Source: a virus. Taken from it: a stretch of DNA of 64,000 bases. The notes under the pieces were generated by a model. That model was not told the origin of the DNA, searched no databases, and saw nothing but the letters and a program-made list of their open reading frames with translations. The stretch is from the IMG/VR virus record IMGVR_UViG_3300032093_011758, positions 1 to 64,000 of that record, one strand, 5' to 3'. The translations under genes were made by a program, and so were the position numbers. Positions within the stretch are counted from its first letter, which is position 1. Each line of letters starts with the position of its first letter. Below are positions 41,013-50,236 of this stretch, in pieces.

Positions 41013-41815
41013 TAAAATTGAGGCGTAAATTTCAATTGTCTTTCGTCTTTGAAGAAATATTCTTTTTTCGCGGATTCTATCCAAAATTTAACTTCTTGTT
41101 CAGTCAAGATGTTATCACCATTCTTGTAGTTCCAAAAAATAGATCCTTCTCTGAGATTGACGTGTTTATATCCCAATTTGGGGATGGTCATTATTTTGAC
41201 AGAATTAAAAGTTAATCTTAATAAGAATTCATATACGAAGGTTAGTTTAAAATTTCCTTTGAAGCCTCCATATTCTTTGATGATATCTTTTTTGACTACC
41301 ATACCCGCAGTTTGAAAGTTTTGAAAATTATGTAAAGTTTCATTTGTTAAAAAACCTACCTCTTGACTGAAATTAGATGCGAAAGTCGCTTCATTTGTAA
41401 ATCCAGCAAACAAACCCTTTTCATCAACATCAATAACAATAGGTAAAAAAGCTTTTACATCTTTGTAAAGATCTATGTATTTTTTTACATTATCAAACCA
41501 AATACCGGAGTATTCATCATCAAATTCTAAAAATGAAACCCATTCTGAAGATGCGGATTCAATTCCGGCATTCATTTGTTTTGCAAAATTTGGTTCATCA
41601 ATCCATTTGACTTTTTTTACATTTAAACTACCGAAATCATAATTGTTCAATTTGGTTTCTAAAAGTTCTTCATCTGTATGAACTATAACAAGTTCATTTA
41701 CAGAAACTTTTTGATTGATGATAGAATCAATTGCTTTTTTCAAATAGTCGTCAAAATCTCTAGCCGTGGCTGTCTTTATTGGTAAAATTATTGATACGTC
41801 AATTTTATTATCCAT
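41012..41815 (-). CDS. Family 2-like glycosyltransferase
   Basis: A 267-residue GT-A enzyme. DVSIILPIKTATARDFDDYL at the start, ELVIVHTDEE near 45 and FLEFDDEYSG near 96 (the DDE corresponds to the metal-binding DxD). The later part has a conserved Asn-rich GG segment. It would transfer a sugar from a nucleotide donor in the cytoplasm. It overlaps the neighbouring glycosyltransferase by eight bases and is coupled to the sigma gene after it. Confidence 0.8.
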   Translation of the reverse strand: MDNKIDVSIILPIKTATARDFDDYLKKAIDSIINQKVSVNELVIVHTDEELLETKLNNYDFGSLNVKKVKWIDEPNFAKQMNAGIESASSEWVSFLEFDDEYSGIWFDNVKKYIDLYKDVKAFLPIVIDVDEKGLFAGFTNEATFASNFSQEVGFLTNETLHNFQNFQTAGMVVKKDIIKEYGGFKGNFKLTFVYEFLLRLTFNSVKIMTIPKLGYKHVNLREGSIFWNYKNGDNILTEQEVKFWIESAKKEYFFKDERQLKFTPQF

Positions 41816-42869
41816 TTTCTTCAGTTTTTAATTTGTTTAATTGTTCTGTGAAAGATTTTTCTCTAATTTCTAAATATTCAGTAAATAATGTGACCACATT
41901 ATTTTCAAAAGTTTCTTTATTTGGTAAAGAATCCACCGTTTTTTTCATACCTTCATAGAGATCGGGACTTATGTTATCTTCCAACCAATTTTGTAAGAAA
42001 TCGGCAACGAAATCAGGTAATTTATTGTCTTCAGTAATCCAAATACCATTCTCAGCGTTTAACCAATGCGGATATAATGTAGGTACTTTTCCTATAACCG
42101 GTACTCCGCACTTCATTGATTCCAAAGGAAATGTACCAAAACCACTTGTTTCATCTATCCAAACACTTAAAAAACATTCTTTCAAGAAATTTGCAAAATC
42201 ACTTTCACTCAAACCTCTCATATCTCTGAAGGTTACCCATCTATATTGTGGAAATTTAAGGTAAAAAGTTTTAATGAAATTAATCGTTTTTCTCGGATCT
42301 CTTGAATGTACCGCCACAAAAGGTTTGGGTGGATATTTGTTTGTTTCAAAGCTCTCCGAGATCATAGGTGTCAAAACATCAATTGAAACATTCCTCATAA
42401 CTGTTGAAATGTATTCTTTTTGAAATTCAGACGTTGTGATACATTTTAAGAATCCGTAATTAGCCCAACCATATCCAGGTTGAAGTGTCTCTAACATATG
42501 GTCGTATGCTTGACATAAAACAACTTTACCACAAGGTAAATCCTTAATTTGTTCCATTACAAAACCATAAATTTCAGGAATAATGATTAAATCTTCAGGT
42601 GATATTTCTAAATTTTGACCTTCAATTGATTTGTGAGGTAATTCCATATACTCTTCACCTAACCATTCAGAAACACCCGTGTAATCAGGTTTTTCATGTA
42701 AGATTATTGGGTTAAACCCTGATTTTTTTAAGGCAAAACCTAACTGATAAATGTATCTAACTCCGGCTTTAGGATTTCCTTTTGTATCCTGAACAAATAG
42801 ATAAATTCTAGAACTTTTATTTTTTAGGTTTTCAATTGATTTTTCTAACTTTTCTACTTTTTGATCCAT
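41808..42869 (-). CDS. GT-B glycosyltransferase
   Basis: A 353-residue protein. RIYLFVQDTKGNPKAGVRY near residue 21 is the N-terminal Rossmann loop with the acceptor-side Gly run; the second domain has VAVHSRDPRKTINFIKTF near 193 and VWIDETSGFGTFPLESMKCGVPVIG near 245 (in part), the GT4 E-x7-E donor-site pattern. A soluble cytoplasmic transferase with unknown sugar. Coupled to the next transferase by overlap. Confidence 0.8.
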   Translation of the reverse strand: MDQKVEKLEKSIENLKNKSSRIYLFVQDTKGNPKAGVRYIYQLGFALKKSGFNPIILHEKPDYTGVSEWLGEEYMELPHKSIEGQNLEISPEDLIIIPEIYGFVMEQIKDLPCGKVVLCQAYDHMLETLQPGYGWANYGFLKCITTSEFQKEYISTVMRNVSIDVLTPMISESFETNKYPPKPFVAVHSRDPRKTINFIKTFYLKFPQYRWVTFRDMRGLSESDFANFLKECFLSVWIDETSGFGTFPLESMKCGVPVIGKVPTLYPHWLNAENGIWITEDNKLPDFVADFLQNWLEDNISPDLYEGMKKTVDSLPNKETFENNVVTLFTEYLEIREKSFTEQLNKLKTEENG

Positions 42870-42871
42870 GA

Positions 42872-43147
42872 TTAATATGATTTAATTATTCTTTTATTCA
42901 ATAAGGTGTTAAATGCCAATCTAAATGGTATAGAAAGATGTTTTGAACTTTTTGAACCTAATGACTCATCAATTTCTTCACCTCCGTCCATTAACACTTC
43001 TAGCATAAGTTTTATTGATTCATACCTAACAATATTGATGTGATGTTCTCCGGTTAAACCGCTGATTGGATTATCAATCATAACATACTTATCAATTTCA
43101 TCAGTATCTATAAAGTAATGTTCATTCATTATTTCTAACATACTCAT
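42872..43147 (-). CDS. Hypothetical protein (91 aa)
   Basis: Unrecognised small protein starting MSMLEIMNEHYFIDTD, acidic, with a helix HHINIVRYESIKLMLEVLMD. Overlaps the upstream gene by four bases (ATGA) and precedes the glycosyltransferase by two, so it is part of the long minus-strand operon. Confidence 0.6.
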   Translation of the reverse strand: MSMLEIMNEHYFIDTDEIDKYVMIDNPISGLTGEHHINIVRYESIKLMLEVLMDGGEEIDESLGSKSSKHLSIPFRLAFNTLLNKRIIKSY

Positions 43148-43791
43148 AAATTTAAATTTTTGATTATAGATTTTAACTCCTTAATAGATGAAATTGTCAG
43201 ATCATTCTTAATTTCTTTATTGTATGAAGTTTCAAATTTTATAATAATTTTATTTTTGGGGTAATTCAATAATAAGTCAGGATTAGCAGTAAGTAAAATG
43301 TCTAATTCATCCCACATAGATTTTTTAGTGGAATTACTAAAAAATTTTATTTTTTCTAATAAACATCCAAATTTTGAGAGAAAAAAAAGAGTTGCGGGTT
43401 TTGATTTACCTATTTCATCTGAAACAATTAGTAAGTCATGACTATCTCTAATGTCTAAATAAAACTCATTTAAATCGTTCATAGAAGACATTTCAGTAGA
43501 TCCTGCATGACCAAATATTTGCATAGGAAAATCTCTATACATAAAATCGTATAGTTCTTCATCTGATTGAAATGCAAAATGTTCTCTTAAATTCAATGAG
43601 GTGATTTCACTTAAGATCTCATATTTGAACGGTTTGAAGATTTCTAACTCCGTATTACCTGATGAATCTAATTGATAAGTTTCAGTATCAGAATCATTTT
43701 GGCTTTCGTCTACTAAATGTTTCTGATATAATTGGGATATTTTTCCAACAGTGTCTCTTAAAACACCATTTATATCAATCGCTATTCTCAT
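43144..43791 (-). CDS. HAD-superfamily phosphatase-like protein
   Basis: A 215-residue protein starting MRIAIDINGVLRDT: the HAD motif I, but with Asn where the second catalytic Asp normally stands (DIN for DxD). SDEIGKSKPATLFFLSKFG near 120 carries the motif III Lys, and DELDILLTANPDLLL near 160 the motif IV acidic pair. It may be a nucleotidase-like enzyme or an inactive relative. It overlaps the PhoH gene by 17 bases. Confidence 0.7.
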   Translation of the reverse strand: MRIAIDINGVLRDTVGKISQLYQKHLVDESQNDSDTETYQLDSSGNTELEIFKPFKYEILSEITSLNLREHFAFQSDEELYDFMYRDFPMQIFGHAGSTEMSSMNDLNEFYLDIRDSHDLLIVSDEIGKSKPATLFFLSKFGCLLEKIKFFSNSTKKSMWDELDILLTANPDLLLNYPKNKIIIKFETSYNKEIKNDLTISSIKELKSIIKNLNL

Positions 43792-44530
43792 TATTTTCGT
43801 AATTTTTTAATAATTTGGATATCAAAGGATTTCTTACAACATCTTCATCTTTAAATTGAAAGATCCCGACATCATCAGTGTTTTTGTGTTTTCTTAAGGC
43901 GTCCCACAATCCTGTTTGAGTTTTGTTTTTGTGTCTATCAAACTGCTCCAAATCCCCTGAGATAAAAAATTTAGAATTGAATCCGATCCTTGTCAATAGT
44001 AATTTCATTTGTCCGGGAGTTGCGTTTTGAGCTTCTTCAAAAATTAATATAGTATTATCTATGTTCATTCCTCTCATGTAAGCTAATGCAAAAACCTCAA
44101 TAACATCAATTTCTTTTAGTTTTTCGCGAGCCTCTTTACCTATAATTTTATTAAGAAGATAATAAGAAGGGAAAATATACGGATCTAATTTTTCTTCCAC
44201 ATTTCCCGGTAGTGATCCTAATTTTTCTTCGGCTTCTACTGCGGGTCTTACAATTACTATTTTTTCGTAGGGTGTTGTTGGGTCTGATAAAAGATCAACA
44301 GCCGCTTTCATGGATATATAGCTTTTACCAACACCGGCAGGTCCTGAACAAATAGTGATTTGATTTTTAGTTAAAATATCATAGTATATTTTTTGACTCT
44401 CAGATAAAAATTTTTCCTTTGTCTTTTTTTTAATTATTTGAGTTATCTGTTCTTTTTTAGTTAATTTTGGTTTAAACTCAGTTTGAGTTTCTTCTTTTTT
44501 TACTGTTGTTCTTTTTTTTCTTTCTGTCAT
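43775..44530 (-). CDS. phoH: PhoH-like ATPase
   Basis: A 251-residue protein with CSGPAGVGKSYISMKAA near residue 58 (Walker A), IVIVRPAVEAEEKLGSLPG near 88 and TILIFEEAQNATPGQMKLLL near 155 (Walker B), closing with FISGDLEQFD. These are the PhoH signatures. PhoH is common in marine phages; it is a nucleotide-driven, RNA-related enzyme of uncertain role. The 40-residue Lys-rich N-terminus is a disordered extension. It lies between HAD and methyltransferase genes. Confidence 0.92.
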   Translation of the reverse strand: MTERKKRTTVKKEETQTEFKPKLTKKEQITQIIKKKTKEKFLSESQKIYYDILTKNQITICSGPAGVGKSYISMKAAVDLLSDPTTPYEKIVIVRPAVEAEEKLGSLPGNVEEKLDPYIFPSYYLLNKIIGKEAREKLKEIDVIEVFALAYMRGMNIDNTILIFEEAQNATPGQMKLLLTRIGFNSKFFISGDLEQFDRHKNKTQTGLWDALRKHKNTDDVGIFQFKDEDVVRNPLISKLLKNYENNENSD

Positions 44531-44538
44531 AAATTAAA

Positions 44539-45129
44539 TTATTTTTTTACTACAATTAGTAAATCATCATATCTCCTTTTTATATGTCTAAGATCAACTA
44601 ATTCTATGCTTTTGTGTTCTATATTTTTAATACTTTCCATCAATATTTTAACATAATTACCATCTTGAATATCTTCTATTATTAGAATTCCGTTTTCTTT
44701 GAGTAAAGGTAAATAATTTTGTAGTGTATATATTTGTGAATCTAAAGAATGTGGGCCGTCTTCTACAATTATATCAAACCCTTCAGGGTACGTATCAGAT
44801 AAAAATTTAAGATTTTCGTCTTTGAAGGCATCTATTTCGTAAAACACATATCTTTCAGGATTCATTGACGAAAATATATACTCATTTACTTGATTTTTAA
44901 TATCAACTAAAACCAGTTGTGATTGGGGTAAATAATCATGCCACAGTAAGGATGACCCACCGTATTGTACCCCTATCTCAAGAATTGTTGTTTTTTTATT
45001 GAGATATGATTCAAAACTTTCGGCGTAAAAGTTATCGTAACTATGGTCTGAAGCTTTATCGGTACCACCTCTATGATTAAATCCGTTTATTTGATGTTTT
45101 TCTAAAATTTCTATAATTTTGTTAGTCAT
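44539..45129 (-). CDS. Class I SAM methyltransferase (glycan type)
   Basis: A 196-residue protein with TTILEIGVQYGGSSLLW near residue 44 as the SAM-binding loop, QLVLVDIKNQ as the second acidic residue and FDIIVEDGPHSLDSQI near 117, with an Asp-Gly-x-His metal motif, as in MycE-type sugar O-methyltransferases. Its reading frame overlaps the next methyltransferase by eight bases. Acceptor unknown; a sugar hydroxyl is likely from context. Confidence 0.8.
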   Translation of the reverse strand: MTNKIIEILEKHQINGFNHRGGTDKASDHSYDNFYAESFESYLNKKTTILEIGVQYGGSSLLWHDYLPQSQLVLVDIKNQVNEYIFSSMNPERYVFYEIDAFKDENLKFLSDTYPEGFDIIVEDGPHSLDSQIYTLQNYLPLLKENGILIIEDIQDGNYVKILMESIKNIEHKSIELVDLRHIKRRYDDLLIVVKK

Positions 45130-45772
45130 ATTTTTTTAAAATTTTAATTCCTGTATAGTCAATTTTTTCAATTTTATATTTGATTCCCGAAGATTCAAAA
45201 TATTCATCTACGGCCTTTTTAGAACCCGCCCAATGTCCATAGTCATCTACAATTAAAATCCCACGATCAACTAATTTTGGGTATAGAACATCAAGTTCTT
45301 TTTTTGTTGATTTATACCAATCTGTGTCTAATCTTAAAATACATATATTTTCAGGAGTATTTGACAACTCATCTAAAGTTTCACAAACGTCTCCTACTAC
45401 AAATTTTATGTTCTCTTTAGGAAACATAGAGGAAGATAAATTATTTTTTACTTCGCTTAAAGAAGAATAACAAAAAACTTGAGGTAAAATATCTGAAGCT
45501 TTACGGTTGTTTAAATCAATGTCAACTTCTTCGGGTTCAGTCATCCCTCTGAAAGTATCGTACAACCAAACTTTTTTGTCAAAAATTTCGTGAAAATTAA
45601 GATATTCAATAATACCTAGTATATTACCTCCTTTCCAAACACCACATTCTACAATATCACCACTTATTCTTTCTTTACGTATGTACTCTAAAGAATTATA
45701 TAACTCAGATATTCTTTCAACAGATGTCATTGAGTAGGGACTGACAAGTTTTATGAATTTTTCAAGGTTCAT
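45122..45772 (-). CDS. TylF/MycF-family O-methyltransferase
   Basis: A 216-residue protein. DIVECGVWKGGNILGII near residue 39 is the SAM loop, VWLYDTFRGMTEPE near 67 matches the LYDTFxGM motif of the TylF family, and LRLDTDWYKSTKKELDVLYP near 150 with LIVDDYGHWAGSKKAVD near 180 carry the metal-binding Asp residues. These enzymes methylate hydroxyls of deoxysugars in macrolide and polysaccharide pathways. Confidence 0.88.
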   Translation of the reverse strand: MNLEKFIKLVSPYSMTSVERISELYNSLEYIRKERISGDIVECGVWKGGNILGIIEYLNFHEIFDKKVWLYDTFRGMTEPEEVDIDLNNRKASDILPQVFCYSSLSEVKNNLSSSMFPKENIKFVVGDVCETLDELSNTPENICILRLDTDWYKSTKKELDVLYPKLVDRGILIVDDYGHWAGSKKAVDEYFESSGIKYKIEKIDYTGIKILKKYD

Positions 45773-45778
45773 ATTTTT

Positions 45779-46321
45779 TTACTTTTTTGTTAAACAGAAT
45801 GATGGACAACCATCTTTTGTAAGATATTTCATTTCATAATTTTCTTGATTACAAAATTCATCAATCGCTCTCACAACACCAGGAAACATAGCTTTAGAAT
45901 AATCATGACCACAGATAAGTCCATCCTTTTTAATTTTTTTAAAAGAAATTATCAAATCTTTTTTCACCCCTTCGTAAGAATGATCACCATCAATGTAAAT
46001 ATAATCAAAATATTCATTAGGGAAAGTTTCAAGAATATCTTGACTATATCCTTTATGTAAAGTCACGACTTTATTGTCTGAATATGTTTTTTTTAAATTT
46101 TCATATTCAGATTCTAAGGAAGTCCAAACAATATTATTACCATCTTTATCCCCTGAACACATTTGACCTTCAAAAATATCAATTAAATGTAATTCTTCCG
46201 GATCCATTTTTTGTAAAATCAACTTAGAAAAATCCCCTTTGAAAACGCCGATTTCACAAAATTTTTTTTTCTTGTCAAGAATTTCAATTAATTCATCTCT
46301 TGAGTTTAAAATATTTATCAT
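45779..46321 (-). CDS. Class I SAM methyltransferase (Methyltransf_24 type)
   Basis: A 180-residue protein: KKFCEIGVFKGDFSKLIL near residue 19 (SAM loop), ELHLIDIFEG near 45, DYIYIDGDHSYEGVKKDL near 108 (metal or acceptor motif DGDHSY), ICGHDYSKAMFPGV near 137. The arrangement matches class I sugar methyltransferases. Six bases separate it from TylF-like gene downstream, implying a common methylation pathway. Confidence 0.82.
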   Translation of the reverse strand: MINILNSRDELIEILDKKKKFCEIGVFKGDFSKLILQKMDPEELHLIDIFEGQMCSGDKDGNNIVWTSLESEYENLKKTYSDNKVVTLHKGYSQDILETFPNEYFDYIYIDGDHSYEGVKKDLIISFKKIKKDGLICGHDYSKAMFPGVVRAIDEFCNQENYEMKYLTKDGCPSFCLTKK

Positions 46322-46326
46322 ATTAT

Positions 46327-47052
46327 TTAATTTTTATATTTAAATTCTTTCATTTTTGAAAATTTATTGGAATAATTACCGGGACCGCCAGCAAAATGTA
46401 ATGCCGACCCATTATACTCTTTAAGATTGTATCCATTGTGACTTACCATGTTTGATAAATCTGTTTTATATAAATTGTTTCTAAAAAGATAGACATTAAA
46501 AAATGGTTGCTCTAAACATATATTTACCAATTGTTTATTTTGCAATAAAAAAGTTTCAATCTTTTCAAGATGATTCACAAGTTTTGAGTTGAATCCAAAA
46601 ATTCCGGCATTAATTCCTTTAATTTGTTTTTTTTCTATGATCAATTTTTCCTCAGTTGTTAATATTTTTCCTCCCCACCATTCTTCAGACATTAATGAAT
46701 TTTCATTACTTACATAAAAAAAATCTTCATTTATGTTATTAAAAATATTATCAGGTGAGGATGTCCAAACTATATCCGCATCACAAAAAATTATTTTATC
46801 ATAATCTTTTAAATTTGGGTATTTATAAATTTTTAATTTATTTGCACTAGATTCTAACAAACCCGAAGTTTCAATAGTTAGAAATAAAGGTTTTTTTTCA
46901 AATTCTAAACTATTCAAAAGTAATTCTTGTAAATTGGTGATGAAAAGTACGTCACCATCATACTTTTGATAATACAAACTTTCTAAACATATTTTGAGAA
47001 GGTTTATGTATTCGGGATTATTACTAATAGTGAAATATATTAATTTTCTCAT
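46327..47052 (-). CDS. GT8-like glycosyltransferase
   Basis: A 241-residue GT-A protein. KIIFCDADIVWTSSPDNIF near residue 86 has the DAD metal motif, GINAGIFGFNSK near 143 the conserved NAG-F loop, and ALHFAGGPGNYSNK near 215 the C-terminal HFxGxxKP-like segment of family 8. Retaining transfer from UDP-sugar is expected from the family. Overlaps the upstream transferase by four bases. Confidence 0.8.
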   Translation of the reverse strand: MRKLIYFTISNNPEYINLLKICLESLYYQKYDGDVLFITNLQELLLNSLEFEKKPLFLTIETSGLLESSANKLKIYKYPNLKDYDKIIFCDADIVWTSSPDNIFNNINEDFFYVSNENSLMSEEWWGGKILTTEEKLIIEKKQIKGINAGIFGFNSKLVNHLEKIETFLLQNKQLVNICLEQPFFNVYLFRNNLYKTDLSNMVSHNGYNLKEYNGSALHFAGGPGNYSNKFSKMKEFKYKN

Positions 47053-47825
47053 TTTGAACTAATTATTTTATTTTTCCAAAATTCGCAATCCAACATTTTT
47101 TTATCAAAATGTTTTTTTTTAATTTCATTATACTTTTCGTTTATGAGTTCTTCATCATTCAGTTCGTTAATAGAATTCAAAATAATAATTGGAAACATTT
47201 TATACATTTCATAAATTTTGAAATTTCCGGTTTTAATTGTGATTGGTATGCGATCAGAGTATAAAACTTCCCACAACCTGTGTGTATCCACTCCATTTCC
47301 GGCGGGACACACGACCATTTCATAATCTAGAATTTTGTCAAAAAATTCTCTAAGTGATAAGTTGGGTCCCTCCCAATCAATGAATTTTGAAATTAAACAT
47401 TTCTGTTTTACTTCGTTTCTATGTGAATAATTAGTGTTTATCTGAAAATTTGAATAAATCTTTCTTTTTGGTTTTATATTTAATTTGCGATTAAGTAATA
47501 TTTCTTTTTCTAATACTCTTTCATGATATCCAATCCCATGACCATTTCTAAAACTCTCTATTTTATTTTCTATACCAAGAGGTATTGGTTCAACAATATT
47601 ATTATTACTTAATATATTTTGACCATACCATTTTTTTACATTTTTAGGTAATATTTTTAAATGTTGGTCTGTAATAGGGTAATCTGAATTACCAGTGATC
47701 AATATTATGTCATTATCCAAATTTGATATCGTGTCAAAATCACTTACTATAAAATCTGTTTTACAGAAAAAAATACGTTTCCCATCGTGGAGTTCTGAAA
47801 ATTTATTCAATTGTAAAAAATCCAT
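47049..47825 (-). CDS. Exostosin-like glycosyltransferase
   Basis: A 258-residue protein. EPIPLGIENK near residue 83 and DYEMVVCPAGNGVDTHRLWE near 180 followed by VLYSDRIPITIK form the pattern of exostosin (GT47)-like donor domains: an Asp/Asn-Gly-x-Asp-x-x-Arg-x-(F/W)-E core. It is shorter than full-length exostosins and lacks a membrane anchor. Soluble transferase of unknown specificity within the coupled glycan operon. Confidence 0.65.
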   Translation of the reverse strand: MDFLQLNKFSELHDGKRIFFCKTDFIVSDFDTISNLDNDIILITGNSDYPITDQHLKILPKNVKKWYGQNILSNNNIVEPIPLGIENKIESFRNGHGIGYHERVLEKEILLNRKLNIKPKRKIYSNFQINTNYSHRNEVKQKCLISKFIDWEGPNLSLREFFDKILDYEMVVCPAGNGVDTHRLWEVLYSDRIPITIKTGNFKIYEMYKMFPIIILNSINELNDEELINEKYNEIKKKHFDKKMLDCEFWKNKIISSK

Positions 47826-47827
47826 AA

Positions 47828-48421
47828 TTATTTTTTTTCAAAAATTGCAAACCCATTTCCTTCATGTGAATACTCAATCATTTGGTATGTGTCATCAATT
47901 TTTAACTCGTCAAATATTTTTTTTGTTTTGATTTCTCTGATATCATCTAAAATTACTGTATTAGTAATATCTTTTAGTTTCTGCCATTCCAAATAGGTTG
48001 AAAACTCACCGCCATCCAAGATTAATAAATCTATTTTTTTAGGTAGTTTTTCTAAAACAAATTCACACATATCCAAATTTTCCAAATCTTCCTTTAACCA
48101 AGTTTTTCTTGGTTCTTCTAATTGCATGTCAGATGTATAGTTTTCAACTTCATCTTTTGTTACAATTGATCCATTTAATAGTGTAAACTTATCTAAGAAA
48201 TTTAACAAATTTTTTTTAGCTATTTTGTAAAAATTAGGATTTGACTCCAATGAAAAGAACTTTGTATCTTCTTTTATATTTTCTAATATACAAGAAGTTG
48301 ACCCTAAACCATTCCAACATCCAATTTCTACTATAGTTTCGTAATTTTTTTGATTAATGGTTTTTATTAAAATTTTTCCTCTTTCAGTATTTGAATTAAT
48401 TTGACCCGGAGTATTAATCAT
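47828..48421 (-). CDS. Class I SAM methyltransferase (197 aa)
   Basis: A 197-residue protein with YETIVEIGCWNGLGSTSCIL near residue 28 (SAM loop), KFFSLESNPNFYKIAKKNLL near 55 and IDLLILDGGEFSTYLEWQKL near 136. NTVILDDIRE near 160 completes the fold. Fourth methyltransferase of this operon. Its ATG overlaps the stop of the upstream epimerase-like gene. Confidence 0.78.
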   Translation of the reverse strand: MINTPGQINSNTERGKILIKTINQKNYETIVEIGCWNGLGSTSCILENIKEDTKFFSLESNPNFYKIAKKNLLNFLDKFTLLNGSIVTKDEVENYTSDMQLEEPRKTWLKEDLENLDMCEFVLEKLPKKIDLLILDGGEFSTYLEWQKLKDITNTVILDDIREIKTKKIFDELKIDDTYQMIEYSHEGNGFAIFEKK

Positions 48422-49239
48422 TTTTTTAAATTTTTTAATTTAATTTTCAAATCTTGAATTGTGTCATTCAAGAGTTCCTTATAAGGATAAAAACAAGTAT
48501 CACTTTTTAAATAGTATTCTTTTTTGATTTCATATTCGTTGTATTTATTTTTGTTTTCTATCACAAAATCTTCATATGATAATTCAAAATTATCGTATAT
48601 ATCTCTAATGAAATCATTTACAAAAGTTAATCTACCTGATCCAATTATTGTGTGTTCCGATTGTTCAATTGATTTTTTCACTACAAATTTGGGGTGTATT
48701 AAATCTCTGTAAAAATAGGTATCACCTATGTCAATTTTGTTTTTGTTTATTATTGAGTTAAACACTTTACCGAAAAGAAAATTATTATCTCTATAGATGG
48801 AATTGAAGTTAAAGGGGAATAAAATTACTACGTTTTTGAATTCTTCCTTATTTTTTATTATATAGTCATATATTCTATATTTTGAATTTAAATAGGGTGT
48901 TTCGTAAAAATTTGGTTTCATAGATAAATCTATCCTACCGTCATATTTGTTCCATAGTTCACAAGTTGAATATATTACTATTTTGTTTGATATTGATTTG
49001 AATTTATTTATAATGTCTAAAGTTAAATGAAAATTGACTTGATCGTAAATTTCTATATTTTCAATATATTTTCTTGACTCTCCTAAACATATAAAAACAT
49101 TATTCCAATTGTTTTTAGTATATATTTTTTCTTCTATGTTCCTTGATGAAACTTTTACATATTCGTTGGGGAAGTAATAGGATAACTGTGAGGTGTTCCC
49201 TATTACAATATTCCTAAACGTTTGGTTTGAGTTTTTCAT
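48418..49239 (-). CDS. NAD(P)-dependent sugar epimerase/dehydratase-like protein
   Basis: A 273-residue Rossmann-fold protein of the extended SDR type. IVIYSTCELWNKYDG near residue 98 gives the active-site Ser/Thr region, and YLNSKYRIYDY near 130 the Y-x3-K catalytic pair. The N-terminal nucleotide loop (VIGNTSQLSYYF) lacks the full GxxGxxG, so cofactor binding may be altered or weak. It would modify a nucleotide sugar used by neighbouring transferases. Overlaps both neighbours. Confidence 0.68.
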   Translation of the reverse strand: MKNSNQTFRNIVIGNTSQLSYYFPNEYVKVSSRNIEEKIYTKNNWNNVFICLGESRKYIENIEIYDQVNFHLTLDIINKFKSISNKIVIYSTCELWNKYDGRIDLSMKPNFYETPYLNSKYRIYDYIIKNKEEFKNVVILFPFNFNSIYRDNNFLFGKVFNSIINKNKIDIGDTYFYRDLIHPKFVVKKSIEQSEHTIIGSGRLTFVNDFIRDIYDNFELSYEDFVIENKNKYNEYEIKKEYYLKSDTCFYPYKELLNDTIQDLKIKLKNLKK

Positions 49240-49579
49240 ATCCCATTTTTTTTTCGTTTAGAACAGAAGAAAAAAACTTTTTTTGTAAACTTTCTTTGCT
49301 TATCATTCTTTGATAGTTACATTTGTCCACATAACTGGCTAAAACATCATCAGTTTTTGCTTTGTCGACGGCTTCAAAGGTTAAATTGTTGGATTCAGTT
49401 AAATCAGAATATTCTTTTGAATGAATTATTTCTTCAAATTTCTGATGTCCTATTTGTTCAATCAATTCATTTTTGATTTTTTCCTGATATTCTGAAACAT
49501 CTGACCCTTTTTGTTTTTTTAACTCTAAAATTGACAAGAAATCAAACGCATAAGCTTCATCTACACTTATTTTTAACAT
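49214..49579 (-). CDS. Hypothetical helical protein (121 aa)
   Basis: A 121-residue charged helical protein starting MLKISVDEAYAFDFLSILEL. Residues 5-60 form two helices with a heptad-like spacing. No motif recognised. Embedded in the glycan operon with 26-base overlap to the epimerase-like gene, so it may be a partner protein rather than an enzyme. Confidence 0.6.
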   Translation of the reverse strand: MLKISVDEAYAFDFLSILELKKQKGSDVSEYQEKIKNELIEQIGHQKFEEIIHSKEYSDLTESNNLTFEAVDKAKTDDVLASYVDKCNYQRMISKESLQKKFFSSVLNEKKMGYEKLKPNV

Positions 49580-49582
49580 AAA

Positions 49583-50236
49583 TTAATATATAATTTTGAA
49601 TTTATTTAACCCTACTGAATTCAAATACGGACTATAATTTCTCACATATTGGTGGTAATAGAAGGTGGGGTTATCCATTTTATAACTGTTTACTAAACAT
49701 TTTATACTTGATTCCATTAAATGGACTTCTTCGGCATTTTCTATTAATGTTATCAAATTAAATATATTATATTTTTTAGGATTTTCAATTATTTTTATAT
49801 CTTTTCTTACTTTATTTAGATCTACATTATGTGTAAAGATATACTTTTCTTTTTGTGGGTTAAGATCTTCAACAATTTTTTTTTCTAACTCATAATCTCT
49901 TTCTAAATAAAATTCATCGTATCTCATAGAGAAAGGGAGAGATTTACCAACATAAAAAGATTCATCAAATGTTTGACCCCCGGTCATGAATTCAAAACCT
50001 ACTCGTATTACATCTTTTTGAATGTTTTTTTCTTTTATAAATTTTTCTACATCTTTATCCTCACCAATATTCAATATTTTTATATTATCATTATCTCGAT
50101 ACATGTATTCCACATTTTCAAAGTTGTGTGGTTTGCAGAAAATTGAAATATTATCATATACTTTTTGAAAGTGTCTTGAAAGTCCATTGCATATTATGTG
50201 ATCACCTAGACCTAAATGATGATAGATGTATTTCAT
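49583..50236 (-). CDS. Glycosyltransferase-like protein (GT9-like)
   Basis: A 217-residue protein starting MKYIYHHLGLGDHIICNGL: the G-x-GDxI pattern of heptosyltransferase-type GT-B enzymes. VHLMESSIKCLVNSYKMD near residue 173 resembles the donor-binding helix. It is shorter than GT9 enzymes (about 350), so one domain may be reduced. Overlaps the upstream gene by four bases. Confidence 0.65.
   Translation of the reverse strand: MKYIYHHLGLGDHIICNGLSRHFQKVYDNISIFCKPHNFENVEYMYRDNDNIKILNIGEDKDVEKFIKEKNIQKDVIRVGFEFMTGGQTFDESFYVGKSLPFSMRYDEFYLERDYELEKKIVEDLNPQKEKYIFTHNVDLNKVRKDIKIIENPKKYNIFNLITLIENAEEVHLMESSIKCLVNSYKMDNPTFYYHQYVRNYSPYLNSVGLNKFKIIY

Noticed and set aside
46312-46318. TATTTAT on the plus strand within the glycan operon
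   Set aside because: It lies inside the start of a minus-strand gene with no plus-strand gene downstream; chance copies are expected in AT-rich DNA.
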